The notes under the pieces: generated by a model | Told to the model about the DNA's origin: nothing | Database searches by the model: none | Seen by the model: only the letters and a program-made list of their open reading frames with translations | Shown: piece after piece, positions 21,308 through 32,770 of the stretch | Position numbering within the stretch: the first letter of the stretch is position 1 | How the letters are laid out: every line of letters begins with the position of its first letter | Position numbers and translations under genes: made by a program | Assembly (NCBI GenBank): GCA_946902985.2 | Contig: OX336393.1 | Coordinates: 128,554,533-128,618,532, forward strand | DNA from: Meconema thalassinum | Lineage: Eukaryota > Arthropoda > Insecta > Orthoptera > Tettigoniidae | Direction: 5' to 3' | Length of the DNA stretch: 64,000 bases

Positions 21308-21883
21308 AAACACTATTCAAACCGCTCATGTTTACTGAAACAGTGTATTCCATATTGCAACCCTATTTTCAATGGGCCTCGAAAGAGCACATTTTCATAA
21401 AAAGTATATATTTGGTGTGGTGTCAGTAGGGTAATATTTATAATGCTAATGTAGTTGTCAGATGTAGAATTAGATGAAATACCTGTCTGTATTAATGAAT
21501 AAAAGAAAATTTAAGTGAGAACATTATTCTTTAGCAAATTCAAAATAGTATTCCATATTCCCAATATCTCCTCTAATAATAATAATAATAATAATAATAC
21601 CGTAATCATAGCCTAATCATTTGTATTATCGAATACCAAGCGAATAATGATATAGCCTAGTTGAGAGTACTCTCTCAAATAATTATCATATTAAAAATTT
21701 ATTCAAGTACTGCAGCCTATGTCTTACCAAATTAAAGTACCCAGCATGCGTTGCAGTGCCAATCGAAGAAAGCAAGTGTGTGTTGTAATTTCGTTTATTG
21801 AAGTTCTTTTGGATACAAAATATTCTTTTGTTTTTTCGTCTGGTGCGTACATGAAGTGAGCAGGTCATATTTGTCGAAATGAC

Positions 21884-22545
21884 TCGCGCACCACCTATTG
21901 TAAAACTTCAGAAACTAATTTAGAAAACTTCGTGGGTGTGTGCACAACAACTCACCAATTTTCATCGCAATCAGAAGAATGGTGGATATGAACTCATAGG
22001 GGATTCATGCGCTCGCACTCATTTGTTGAAACTAATCGTGCACCACCTATTGTAATAATAATATCGTATGGCCTCAGGTGTCAGGTGAAAGCTTTGTTAT
22101 TTGACGTCCAGAGGGCAGCTTGAATGTCGAACTTTGTTGTTCCTTGGAACGCTATGAATGTCAAGGAGGTTAGATATCTAAGCTCGTTGACACTATAGCG
22201 CTTTCTAATAGAGAAAGGATGAACTTTTGTGGTGTTGGTGGAAAACTCCGAGATTAATTTTGCCATTATGAACATGGCCTACTGAATTCAAATCGGTTCT
22301 TTAACAAGTTGACATCGTATGACATGCGTGCCGTGATTTTTGTCGCCTTTTAAAGATCACTTACCATGCCCAGGAGCGAACCTGCAAGCTTGGGGTTGGT
22401 AGTCCGACACGATAACCACTCACTCACCTATTGTGAAAGGATTTACTCTTTCAGAAAATTTCGCGGGAGTGTGCTCAACAACTCACCAAAGTTCCATCGT
22501 AATCGGTTGATTGGCATAAGAACAAATACGGCACAAACATATATA
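21884..22545 (+). repeat. Repeat with about 150-bp units, interrupted by S1
   Basis: Two units start GCACCACCTATTGT (21890; 22041 continuing at 22425), followed by TTTAGAAAACTTCGTGGG and CACAACAACTCACCAA blocks. The reverse complement of one unit forms most of 1-180, upstream of a Helitron-like 3' end. Confidence 0.7.
22054..22424 (-). mobile_element. S1 SINE
   Basis: Flanked by CACCTATTGT (22044-22053 and 22425-22434). (ATT)n tail at the left on the reverse strand; tRNA-like head at the right with box B AGGTTCGCTCCTGG on the minus strand. The first head bases are missing. Confidence 0.85.
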
Positions 22546-23732
22546 GAGAGAGATATGTTGATTCAACTGTTTTTTTTTTTTTTTGTCTTAGAGCGAGGTA
22601 GTCTCGGTGTTTCGTCCCTAAATTCAACCATCTTCGTAACGTGATATATTAACTTAAAACTTTCGAGATTTTAACTAGTGACTTTCTGGTGATAGTGATT
22701 AAGTCCTGCGGCCTGATGGAAATCGTTCTTGAGGCCAGTATTGGGTCGCGGCCCGTTGGTTGAGAAACATTGGCTTCTCAGTACGGTAGCTTCAATTGAA
22801 GCACCCACACTAGTCACAGCACTTGCTGTGAACCACCAACACAATACTCACTTAAACGTCGTAAAAGTTCGATCGTATTTTCATAACAAGGGAGAATAGC
22901 TCAATCAAGGTTGGCGTGAGCAATTTACTGGCAAGTGTGAGATGTATTATATGGTCTCGCGAGAAGGGTGAGTAGGATGGGGGTGGGGTGTGACCCTCCA
23001 GACTCGTGGAAAATGAGGCCAGGATTTATTGGGTTTTCGAGGAGAGTTTGTGAGCTAATTGACTGCCGATGCGGTCCAGCGACAATCCTCTTTGGTGGTC
23101 TACATGTGATACAAATGTTAGCTTTAGCTATAATAAGGACCATGTGTCTGTGCCGTCACCCCGCACATCCGTGTGAAATGTGACAGCCTCCAGGGAGAGA
23201 GACAAGACCGGAGAAAGGAGACCGTGCGATTTACATCATGATATACGGCGACAAGAGATTCACACTTAAGGGCTTTCCACAACGCTGGAAATGGATGACA
23301 CTTCATTAAAAACCTTAATTAGTACAACATTTCTTTCCGGTTAATGATAACGAGAATAGTATGAGAACTATATAAACTCTAACGTGTAGACCATAAACGT
23401 ATTTATATCCTAATTTAGGTCACCCAAATAAGGGCGTTACAAAAAATAAATATATAATAAGCAGGTTTATGATTTATACATAGCCTAATAAAATGTGTCA
23501 AAATATGTACAGCAGGCTACATATATTATATGTAAATATATTTATTTATTTAAATATGGAATATAAAACTAAATAGTGCCAAAATATGTACACGCATGTG
23601 TGAATATATTTTGCAAAATATGGACAGTAAAATTAACAGAAACACTAAACATTATGTTTTGTTACTTTTAGAGCCTACAAAAATACATTAAAAATATTTG
23701 ATTCATAAATTTAAATAGGCTACTGATTTTTA
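22546..23732. other. No gene; possible hAT end
   Basis: 22570-22585 is a T run. 22745-22775 (GGGTCGCGGCCCGTTGG, then TTGAGAAACATTGG) resembles a hAT terminal repeat in reverse. 22860-23310 is moderately GC-rich with only short frames. The rest is AT-rich. Confidence 0.45.
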
Positions 23733-23863
23733 GGTAGATTTCATTAGAAAGCTAACTATTGCAATGGGTCCCGGAAAATTTCGACATAGCTTCGCGTTTC
23801 ACATCCCCCAGACCCCAAAACCACCGTCAGTTCAAAAGTTTATATATAATTTATGTATGTATA

Positions 23864-23921
<58 letters not shown>

Positions 23922-24906
23922 TGTATATCAGTTTCTTGTGGACACGATAACTGCCGTAATTTTGCACCAATCACTTTGAATTTTTTACCGAATATGTATA
24001 CCTATAAAATCTCGGTCTAGTTCATTACTGGGCTAAATCGGTCGAAGGGGGTGAAAATGGGGGGCTTTTTTCGAAAAAGTGAAATATTGCTATACCTCTC
24101 TTAATATGTGACATATCGAATCCGTTCAACGTTCATACTATGTGTCGGATAAAGCCCAAAAATTTATGTTTGAAGAGTTTTTTATAGCACCTACCATTGA
24201 CCAAAGGGGTGGGAAAAAGTGGGTTTTTTGGGAAACATTAATCATATCTCTCTTAATAGGCACAATATCAAAACCGTACAAAATGGACAATATTCCCCAA
24301 ATAATTACCTAAAACTTTTGTCTGAAAGAATTTTTGATATGACCCACCATTACGCCAAGGGATGAGAAAAATGATTTCGGAATTATAAGAAAATGCCAAG
24401 AGCTATCAGAGGTTGCCATGGCAACACTACTAAATTGATGAGGGATGAGCCATCATTGTTGCCATGACAACGCACTTGCACGAGATCAGATTCAGTATTT
24501 CCATCTGACTAAGTGGGAAGCGGCTTCGGTGACGTAACTGGTGGCATGCTGAATGTCTATGCCCAAGGTCGCGGTTTCAAAGCCGGCCGAAGCCGTCGGA
24601 TTTTCTAAGAGCGCTAAAATCCCTCAGTATGCTTTCCTTTGGAGGGTAAGTTCCAACGTTCGTTGCGAGTTGCTGGTTGGGGTGGCATCTAGTAGCCAAG
24701 TTCACAGCTAGGTGTCGTTGACGGTAGTACCTGGTAGCAACATTAGGAACTACTGCTTGGAATTGACCGTCTGCAGTCTTTACCTGAATTAAGACAAATA
24801 CAGCCATTACAATTCACACCGTTTATCAGACAGATTCTACACTCACCCAAAGTACACGGGGTTAGATGACCGCGTTGTCGCAGCCCCTAAACTGAGGAAC
24901 CAACCT
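23733..24906 (+). repeat. 1.17-kb tandem duplication, unit 1
   Basis: Runs from GGTAGATTTCATTAGAAAGC to the end of an S2 copy and is followed at once by unit 2. It differs from unit 2 mainly by an (AT)n tract at 23868-23915. It contains AAGGGGGTGAAAATGGGG and TTGCCATGGCAACACT segments, of unknown class. Confidence 0.88.
24521..24905 (+). mobile_element. S2 SINE, internally deleted (in unit 1)
   Basis: Head GCGGCTTCGGTGACGTAACT; the body lacks about 100 bp present in other copies (GGAGGGTAAG joins TTCCAACG); ends CTAAACTGAGGAACCAACC. It was duplicated with the surrounding unit. Confidence 0.82.
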
Positions 24907-26006
24907 GGTAGATTTCATTAGAAAGCTAACTATTGCAATGGGTACCATGTTTCGACTTCCGGAAAATTTCGACATATCTTCGCGTTTCACATCCCCCAGA
25001 CCCCAAAACCACCGTCAGTTCAAAAGTTTATATATAATTTATGTATGTATAGGCCTATATATATCAGTTTCTTGTGGACACGATAACTGCCGTAATTTTG
25101 CACCAATCACTTGGATTTTTTTTACCGAATATGTATACCTATAAAATTTCGGTCGAGTTCGTTACTGGGCTAAATCGGTCGAAGGGGGTGAAAATGGGGG
25201 GCTTTTTTCGAAAAAGTGAAATATTGCTATAACTCTCTTAATATGTGACATATCGAATCCGTTCAACGTTCATACTATGTGTCGGATAAAGCCCAAAAAT
25301 TTATGTTTGAAGAGTTTTTTATAGCACCAACCATTGACCAAAGGGGTGGGAAAAAGTGGGATTTTTGGGAAACATTAATCATATCTCTCTTAATAGGCAC
25401 AATATCAAAACCGTACAAAATGGACAATATTCCCCTAATAATTACCTAAAATTTTTGCCTGAAAGAATTTTTGATATGAGCCACCATTACGCCAAGGGAT
25501 GAGAAAAATGATTTCGGAATTATAAGAAAATGCCAAGAGCTATCAGAGGTTGCCATGGCAACACTACTAAATTGATGAGGGATGAGCCATCATTGTTGCC
25601 ATGACAACGCACTTGCACGAGATCAGATTCAGTATTTCCATCTGACTAAGTGTGAAGCGGCTTCGGTGACGTAACTGGTAGCATGCTGAATGTCTATGCC
25701 CAAGGTCGCGAGTTCAAAGTCGGCCGAAGTCGTCGGATATTCTAAGAGCGCTAAAAATCCCTCAGTATGCTTTCCTTTGGAGGGTAAGTTCCAACGTTCG
25801 TTGCGAGTTGCTGGTTGGGGTGGCATCTAGTAGCCAAGTTCACAGCTAGGTGTCGTTGACGGTAGTACCTGGTACCAACATTAGGAACTACTGCTTGAAA
25901 TTGACCGTCTGCAGTCCTTACCTGAATTACAGACTAATACAGCCATCCCTAAGTACACGGGGTTACATGACCGCATTGTCGCAGCCCCTAAACTGAGCAA
26001 CCAACC
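24907..26006 (+). repeat. 1.1-kb tandem duplication, unit 2
   Basis: Near-identical to unit 1, with GGTACCATGTTTCGACTTCC present where unit 1 is shorter and with no (AT)n expansion. It includes an S2 copy at about 25650-26006. Confidence 0.88.
25650..26006 (+). mobile_element. S2 SINE, internally deleted (in unit 2)
   Basis: Shares the internal deletion of the unit 1 copy, showing that the SINE predates the duplication. About 40 bp (CACACCG to ACCC) are also missing before the 3' hairpin. Confidence 0.82.
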
Positions 26007-27009
26007 AAAATCTCTGCGGGAGATATAATTTTGCGTGAAGAAGTAACAGACCGTTACATAGTTACACATCAGTGTCGAAGCCTTGCATAAGGACAGTGTG
26101 ACCACAAGTATAAAAATGGACCCCAAATGACAAGAAGGTTACCGTTCCCATAAGACAATAAAATGTTTAAAATAAGCATACAATGACGAAAAACAAAGTT
26201 AATTAAGTTCCAATTATAAAATATCTTCTCGCAATAAATGAGGTCTGATCCTTCTACGAAAAACTGCATATTCCGCCTATTTTCGCCTATCCCCGAGTTT
26301 GTCCGGTGAAATCTACCTCCGCCTTCCGGCGTGCCGAGCGGACTTTTTTTTTCGTTTACTAACTTCTTTATTTGGTATTTTGTTTTAAATTTTCAAACTT
26401 CAAACTACTCTTGTTGTCTCGCTAAAGTGATTTGTATTGACTGAAGTTTCGCACATGAGATAATTGCAGCTTATTTAAAATTCCCTCTATCAGCAGGAGA
26501 TATATCTGATTCTAGATTTTCATTACACATTTCCTCAAAACCTGCATTTCTTGAAAACTTACGTATCTCAAGGTGCAGGTCTTATTTTTATAAGCACTGG
26601 TACCTGATTCAAAGGGATGCTTGCTATTATTACGAGTACATCGACATTTAGAAATCGTTCTTTGCTCAAAAATAACTTATATACGCACACATTTCCTGTG
26701 CAGAGGTGATAATTGACAGTAATTCTCAGAATATGAAACAAGGTACATAACTGAAAACTTTTCCTGTGTTGCCATATTTTCTTGAACTGAAAATGACCAT
26801 TCTATATATGTTTTACTCCTAAGAATAATAATACAAATATTGCGTTAAAATCACTAAAATATTTATTTTACATATAAATATGTACCGCTGTCAGAAATAA
26901 TGAAAAATAAGGAAAATAAATTTGCTTGATTTGAATAGAGGACAATATAATCCATGGAGATAAGTAAAATAAATATGTCTATATCGGTAAAAAGAAATTT
27001 GTAAATACG
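26007..27009. other. No recognisable gene
   Basis: AT-rich, no domain, no clear repeat. Confidence 0.5.
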
Positions 27010-27055
27010 TATAAAACGAGGGTTGGAACGGGGTACACTCAGCCTCGTGAGGACA

Positions 27056-27086
<31 letters not shown>

Positions 27087-27640
27087 TCGTATGGCCTCGG
27101 GTGCCTGGTGCAAGCTTTGTTAATTGACACCCAGAGGGTAGCTTGCATGCCGAATTTCGTCGTTCCTTTGAACGCTATGAAAGTCAAGGAGGATAGATAT
27201 CTAAACTCCTTGAGACTACAGCGCTTTCAAGTAGAGAATGGAGGAACTTTGTGTTGGCGGAAAATCCCGAGATTAATTTTGCCATTGAACACGGCCTACT
27301 GAATTCAAATGGGTTCTTTAACATGCCAACAACGTATGACATGAGTATCGTGATTTTTGTCGCCTTCAAAAATCACTTACCATGGCCAGGGGCGAACCTG
27401 CAATCTTGGGGTTGGTAGTCCGACACTATAACCACTCACCCACCGTGGCAAGCGTGAGGACAATTGAGTAGCTGTCTGACAGTGAGACAGCGCCCCGATC
27501 ACGAATACCATGATTAACGGCCGAGGGGGCCCGACGCGCTGATCACGCGCCACCCTAATATCTGCAGGCCAAATGGGTGGGCAGCGGTCGCTTGGTCGGC
27601 CTTAGCCCGTCATGGGCTCTATAGTGCCAGGGGTTGACCT
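27010..27640 (+). mobile_element. S4b element, interrupted by S1
   Basis: GGTTGGAACGGGGTACACTC at the left matches S4 (9970). After the S1 insertion it continues GTAGCTGTCTGACAGTGAGA..., which matches 50735-50807 plus 51627-51690 in reverse. Ends near a GCCCGTCATGGGC hairpin (27605-27620). Confidence 0.65.
27059..27452 (-). mobile_element. S1 SINE, full length
   Basis: Perfect 13-bp duplication CGTGAGGACAATT (27046-27058 and 27453-27465). On the minus strand the 71-nt head folds as a tRNA-like acceptor pair (GCCACGG with CCATGGT-type), with box A near GGTGGGTGAGTGG and box B. The body runs to an (ATT)n-type tail. Confidence 0.9.
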
Positions 27641-27979
27641 GATAATAAGCAAACACATTTAGCATGACAATTGAGATAATTTGTCCAAATTAACTTCTAA
27701 TGAATGTTAGTTGTTTAAAAACACCTAGCAATATCTAATCCATGTTTATTAATTAAAATACAGTCCTGAAGAAATGTTTTGCATATTGCGATTTAGTGAC
27801 TTGTTTAGGTTTCTATGTGCATATAATCACACTATACATAATATAGGGTACATACAAAGAAAAACACACAATCTGCTCTGCAAACAGACACCAAAAGGAA
27901 TAACAAAATTGATAATGTGGGACCTGGTACACACGTCTTTTTCACGTTGGGGCATATCAATACCGTGTATGGCCACCAC
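27641..27979. other. No recognisable gene
   Basis: AT-rich spacer between S4b and the PIF-like relic; no domain recognised. Confidence 0.45.
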
Positions 27980-28870
27980 GAGCCCTAAAAGTGTCTGTAC
28001 ACTGGAGAGTGATTTTCATAGTGCAAGTCTAGCTAGACCACTCTAGCAAAACTGAGTGCGAGTACACTGTAGAGTAATTTTCCCTAGGTAGAGCATTCGT
28101 AGAGCGGAGATAGACAAATCTACCTAGAGCACTCTCTGAACCTGTGTACACTGTCAAACGTAAATGCACAAGGTAGAGCATTCGTAGAGCGGAGATAGAC
28201 AAATCTACCTAGAGCACTCTCTGAACCTGTGTACGCTGTCAAACGTAAATGCACTAGGTGGAGCAGCGCTAAAACATCCTGTGAGCAGTGTGAGTCAAGG
28301 TTTTTTGCGCTGTGTTGTGAAGTTAAAATGTCTTCAAGAGAGCTTTTAGCATCTGTGGTGGATGAGTGTGCCTTGTTAAAAAAAGAAAACTATGAAGAGG
28401 AAAAAAAAAAGGTTGTGGGTGAGGAATTGGATATCAAAAAGAAAACACGAGAGAATGCACGCTAACTATTATTGCAAGAGTTATGTTCAGAAGATTTTGA
28501 AGCGTACAAGAACTTTTAAGAATGAGCAAAACTGACTATTCCTTCAGAGAACAATTCCAAGTTTCTGGATGTTCAATTAATGTTATTGTTTTTTCGCAAC
28601 TCCACACCAATTCAGCCACTATAATTAACGACAAACAAATAAACCCAACAATCCACCACTGACTCTACATAGAGCACTTTCCAATATTCAACCGAACGAA
28701 TAGAGTTTGACTGGTCTAGCTAGGGCACCCAAATACTGTTTACACCGAAGAGTCAGCCGGCCCTAGCTAGAGCTTAGAGCGGTCTCCGCTAGGGTTCTCT
28801 ACCACCTGTGTACACTAGAGAGGAGCTTAGAATGCCCTAGCTAGAGCTACTCGACGCTTGCAGACGACGA
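27980..28870 (+). mobile_element. PIF/Harbinger-like relic
   Basis: Both flanks are rich in CTAGCTAG and CTCTAG palindromes (28025, 28720, 28770, 28845). Between them, from 28328, a frame reads MSSRELLASVVDECALLKKENYEEEKK, and in another frame LLQELCSEDFEAYKNF then RMSKTDY, resembling the N-terminus of PIF/Harbinger transposases (EL...D...F...FLRMS). The catalytic domain is missing, so this looks like an internal-deletion derivative. Exact termini are unresolved. Confidence 0.45.
28087..28256. repeat. 85-bp tandem duplication in the PIF-like relic
   Basis: Units 28087-28171 and 28172-28256 are nearly identical (ACACTGTC/ACGCTGTC). Each contains GGTAGAGC...TCTACC, so each unit can fold on itself. 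Confidence 0.9.
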
Positions 28871-28879
28871 GGCATACTG

Positions 28880-29650
28880 AGAACCAACAGGTCCAACCTT
28901 GTTTGGGCAGATTATTCCACTCTTTGACAGAAGCTTAAATCAGTTGCTGAATGTTTGTTGGGAGACTGGGACGGTGTGAAATTGTCCTCTTAAGATCTTT
29001 CCATGCATGTTCAATACAGTTCATGTCCACAGAATATGCAGGCCACTCCATTCTCAGTATGCCATGCATCTAAAGGAACTGATTGACCACCCTAGCTTGA
29101 TGGGGCGAGCATTATCGTCCACTCACTGCGGCAGCGAGACCAGCAACAACAGGTTGGAGGATGTTGTCTCAGTACACCAGACCAGTCATGTTACAGTGGA
29201 TAGGAATTAGAGACGTACGTCGACCAAACATGATCCCACCCTAAAACATGACAACCTCCTTGCTGTTGGTGGCGTTCCTGGATGAAGGGCTCGTGAAATC
29301 TCTCGCCCACTTGTCACCACTCCCGAATGCTCCTGGTGTATGAGTTCAAACCCATTGAGACCTCATCCGTAAAAAGAGTACGCTTCCAGTCTTTCTATTG
29401 CCATGTCCGATGAGTTTTTGCTCCCCTTACAAGAGCTGCTTTATGCTGTGGATTCAAAGGAGGTTTTGACGCAGGCACCCTTGACATCAGCCCTGATTCA
29501 TGCATCCGATTGCGATCTGTCTGACCAGACACGTTCCCTCCAGTGGCCCTTCGAAGAACCTGGAGGAAGGACGTGGCAGTACCAATGGGCCTACGACGTG
29601 CTGAAAGCAACAGATACCGATCTTCCCTGTGAGTGGTTTGCGGGGACGTC
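28880..29650 (-). pseudogene. Tc1-like transposase relic (DD34E type)
   Basis: Read on the minus strand: SGQTDRNRMHESGLMSRVPASK and LNPQHKAALVRGAKTHRTWQ (second DNA-binding region), a stop, LFTDEVSMGLNSY (first Asp), DDNARP (second Asp, about 29098-29118), WPAYSVDMNCIEHAWKDL (Glu). Several stops and shifts. Related to, but clearly different from, the intact Tc1 at 61841-63305. Confidence 0.75.
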
Positions 29651-29769
29651 CAGTTCTTTGTCGATCAGCAACTGTTTAGGTCTCCCACACCCTCGAGACA
29701 TCACTTTGACTCACTCCAACACGAGCAGCAACATCTACTTGTAGGAATCCCTCCGGAAGCAATGCTCAA

Positions 29770-29990
29770 ACTCTCTATATACGAGACCAGCCATGTTACC
29801 GTGGATAGAAATTAGAGGCGTACGTTAAACATGACTGAACCTCCTTGCAGTTGGTGGCGTTCCTGGATGAGGACTCCATTGGTTTGCACCCATACAGTAG
29901 GAGCATTCGAGTGTGGAGAAGAGTGGGTGAGAGATTTCACGAGCCCTTCATCCAGGAAAGGAGAACAAGAAACAAAGAGTTGCGATTGGG
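29770..29990 (+). pseudogene. Inverted Tc1-like fragments
   Basis: 29785-29870 repeats, on the same strand, the sequence at 29178-29285. It then switches to the opposite coding orientation at about 29862-29975, reading FLDEDSIGLHPYSRSIRVWRRVGERFHEPF, the first-Asp region of a Tc1 transposase. This indicates a rearranged or second inverted insertion. Confidence 0.65.
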
Positions 29991-30185
29991 AGGGGAGTGC
30001 TGTTATAGCCTACTGTATAATCAGTTGTGCTATGAATGCATTATTATCATCTGTGGAGAGAGTGTTTCATATTCTTTGGAGCGTTTCTCTTTGCCCCTTG
30101 AATGTTGCCGAATCAGCATTGTTGGTTGTGATTGCATTCTCTCAACACGTGTTAAATTAAACACGGCTAAACGTAATTTTCTACA

Positions 30186-30303
30186 ATGCCAAAGCGGAAG
30201 TGTAAATTTCGACATTTTAACAACTAGGCCTAAATATAAAACCTTCAAATTGGGAAGAAACGAACATGAAGTTCAATATGTAATTTGTCCTGCAGGAATA
30301 TGA
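30186..30303 (+). pseudogene. Possible hAT transposase N-terminus (BED-like)
   Basis: MPKRKCKFRHF in one frame and KYKTFKLGRNEHEVQYVIC in the next resemble the start of hAT transposases with a BED-type zinc finger. Only about 38 codons remain; nothing further is recognised. Confidence 0.35.
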
Positions 30304-30369
30304 TTGATGTTTCACAATAGAAATATACAGTATAACCAGAATAATATGCATTAAATATGTATTAATGTA

Positions 30370-31930
30370 TTTTTAGCCTATTTTCCACATTTTGCAAAAA
30401 TGAGGAAAAAGTAGACTTAAGAGATCGATCCAGGAAAATGTCTGTCTGTCTGTCTGTCTGTCTGTCTGGCTGGATGTGTGTGTGTGTGTGTCCCTATCAA
30501 CTCCTAGACGGCTGCAGCAATCGAAACCAAATGTAGTATGAGTAAATATGTATACCGAAATATCTCAAGCCCATATTTGAAAATGATGTCAGTGCTACCA
30601 ACTTATGAAAAAACGCACTGGAAATGTGAGCTCCATGTTGGATATCTTGGAAGGTATGCATGGCAGCTATTCCAAAATTGGCACACATGTAGATAATACT
30701 ATTTCAGTTTAATTTTGAGGAGGCCATATATGACAGTGTTGCCAAAATAATGTTAAGCCTTCTGATAGGTCCAATTTTTAAATGCATATAACTCCTACAC
30801 TATCAATTGGATTTCAACCAAATTTTGTTTGTAATATCTGTACATAAACAGGTATGACTGACCGTATTCTTAAAAGCCACCAGGGCTGCCAACTGTTAAT
30901 AATCACTCTCTCTATTTTGTCTATCCAAATACCAATATATCAGAAAGTATGCAAGCCGAGAGCTTTAAACTATGCACACGTATATTGTGACATTTTAGAT
31001 TAATTTGGAGTAACTTATATACGTCAGTTCTACCAACATGTTTATAAGCCTGCTGATAGTACCAATTTTTAAATACATGTAACTTCTATACTATCAGTTG
31101 GATTTCAACCAAATTTCGTATGTGCTATGTGTACCATAACAGATATGACTATAAGTATTGTTAAGAGCAATCAGGGCTGCCAACTGTTAATAAATGCTGT
31201 CTATATTCCTTTTACCCTAATATCAATATATCAGAAAGTATGCAAGCCAACAGCTCTATATTTTGCACACGTATAGCACCTGACATTCTAGATTAATTTG
31301 GAGTAATTAATACAAGGCAGTGCTGCCAACATGATTCTATGACTGCTGATATGTCCAATTTTAAAATACATGTAACTTATATACTAACAAATGGATTTCA
31401 TCCAAAATTGGCACAACAAGATATCATAATAATTCAGATTATTTCTGACCAGCACACGCATGGTATTGTTGGCAACATGCTTTTACGCGTGCTGATAGAT
31501 CCAGTGTCTAACTGCATGTATCGTCCATTGGACTTCAACCAAATTTTGTATTCTGTACCTTAAGAGATGGAACTAAGAATATATTCAGTCACCAGGGCTG
31601 CCAACTGTAGTGTTCTATTCGGCTACATTATACCAGGTATATTTCGAACTAATTGGATATTTCGATATTATCAACTTAATTTCGTCATTATTCTAGATAG
31701 GTTCATATACTGTAGATTAATCATTGGCATGAATCTTAATTTTAAGAAAAGCAGGCTCTTTAGTTCGTCACGGAACTTCTTGTTGCTTTTTAGTACAAGA
31801 TTTTGTGATGACGTACATTTTAGAACAGTATATCCTACATTCCGCATCTGGCATCTGGTATCTCTAAGCACGCAGTAAAGTTAGTATTCTTCCAAAATTA
31901 TTGAAAGGTTCCTCTAAATTTATTTATTTA
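30370..31930 (+). repeat. J-family hairpin-headed repeat, plus copy 1
   Basis: Starts at an imperfect hairpin (AGCCTATTTTCC...GGAAAAAGTAGACTT), then GAGATCGATCC, a (TCTG)n tract at 30440-30470, and the motif CTCCTAGACGGCTGCAGCAA. The body is built of about 290-bp diverged units, seen by the recurring CAATTTTTAAATACATGTAA and TGGATTTCAACCAAATTT. Near-identical to 41250-42640. No credible coding. Confidence 0.75.
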
Positions 31931-31971
31931 AGGGAAGAAAAAAGGATATACTTATAATATTCAATTAATTG

Positions 31972-32342
31972 TATGTATGTCTACCCCTCATTATTATTCC
32001 CGTTTGCAACGGGGTCGGGGGTGAGATACGATGAAAGTCTGTGTGGTGGATGGTTTTTACGGCTGGATGCCCTTCTTGACGTCAACCTCATGAGAGGAGT
32101 TAATGAGAGATGAAATGAATGAAGATGAATGAAACTGGGCAAGGATGTGGAGGAAGCGGCCGTGACCTGTCAGTAGGTACCGTCCAAGCATTTGCCTAAA
32201 GTTGAAAATGGGAAACCACGGAAAACCATTTCAAGGACGGCCGACGGTGGGGCTCGAACCTACGTCTACCGAGTCCACAGAAAGCATGACCCCATGACCT
32301 AGCGCTGTGCGTTAGCAAGAGTGGCTATCGCTCTCGGTATAA
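31972..32342 (-). mobile_element. S7 tRNA-SINE
   Basis: Reverse-strand copy: tRNA-like head at 32260-32340 (box B AGGTTCGAGCCCCACC on the minus strand) and 3' end with hairpin CCCGT/ACGGG followed by AATAATAATGAGGGG at 31985-32015. Confidence 0.8.
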
Positions 32343-32770
32343 TATGCAATCAATTAATTAATTATTTAAGGTTGTGCATATCCATTTGCCATACGCCTTC
32401 AAAGTAAGGTATTTCAAGTGAATTGCAGATTTAGCATTCAAGCAGTATTAAAACAGTATATCTCAAGAACCACACTCAACGAACAAATAAGAATTTGTAA
32501 TTTGTACAACTAAAATGAATGTTTATACGTTAAAATCAAATATAAATGATCTTCTATTATTTGCTTGTAAATAATTATTTAATTATCTTGACTGCAACAG
32601 GACACTTTTGTACGTTTTTTAAAATAAGTTGTATTTTTTTGTTATATTTTCGATTACATTAGCCTACTTTGTAAGAGATATAATGTTCATAGTTTTGGAA
32701 TATTTTAAGAGAATCTCTAAATGATCATAAAAGCTTAGTTTCAATTACTCGCAACTTAATATTTTTAATA
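32343..32770. other. No recognisable gene
   Basis: Strongly AT-rich, no domain or clear repeat. Confidence 0.5.

Larger units (their letters stand above)
18638..21573 (+). mobile_element. pogo/Tigger-like DNA transposon, defective, holding a mariner
   Basis: Terminal repeats: GGAGGTAGTAGGAATATGGAAT-type at 18638-18659 and its reverse complement at about 21550-21571, agreeing at 19 of 22 positions, with TA outside each end (18636-18637; 21574-21575). The motif ATATGGAAT recurs subterminally (18670s, 20775, 21345), a likely transposase-binding site. The right half encodes the C-terminal part of a pogo-type transposase; the catalytic region is not seen. Mariner 18683-20166 is inserted just inside the left end. 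Confidence 0.65.

Noticed and set aside
17669..22775. One large hAT element between CAGGGGTTCT and TTGAGAAACATTGG ends
   Set aside because: The two ends do not match each other well and the interval holds other complete elements; probably two unrelated end remnants.
30430..30490. TCTG/TG tract as telomeric or CRISPR-like repeat
   Set aside because: Simple microsatellite at a fixed place inside J repeats; no spacers and no telomere motif.
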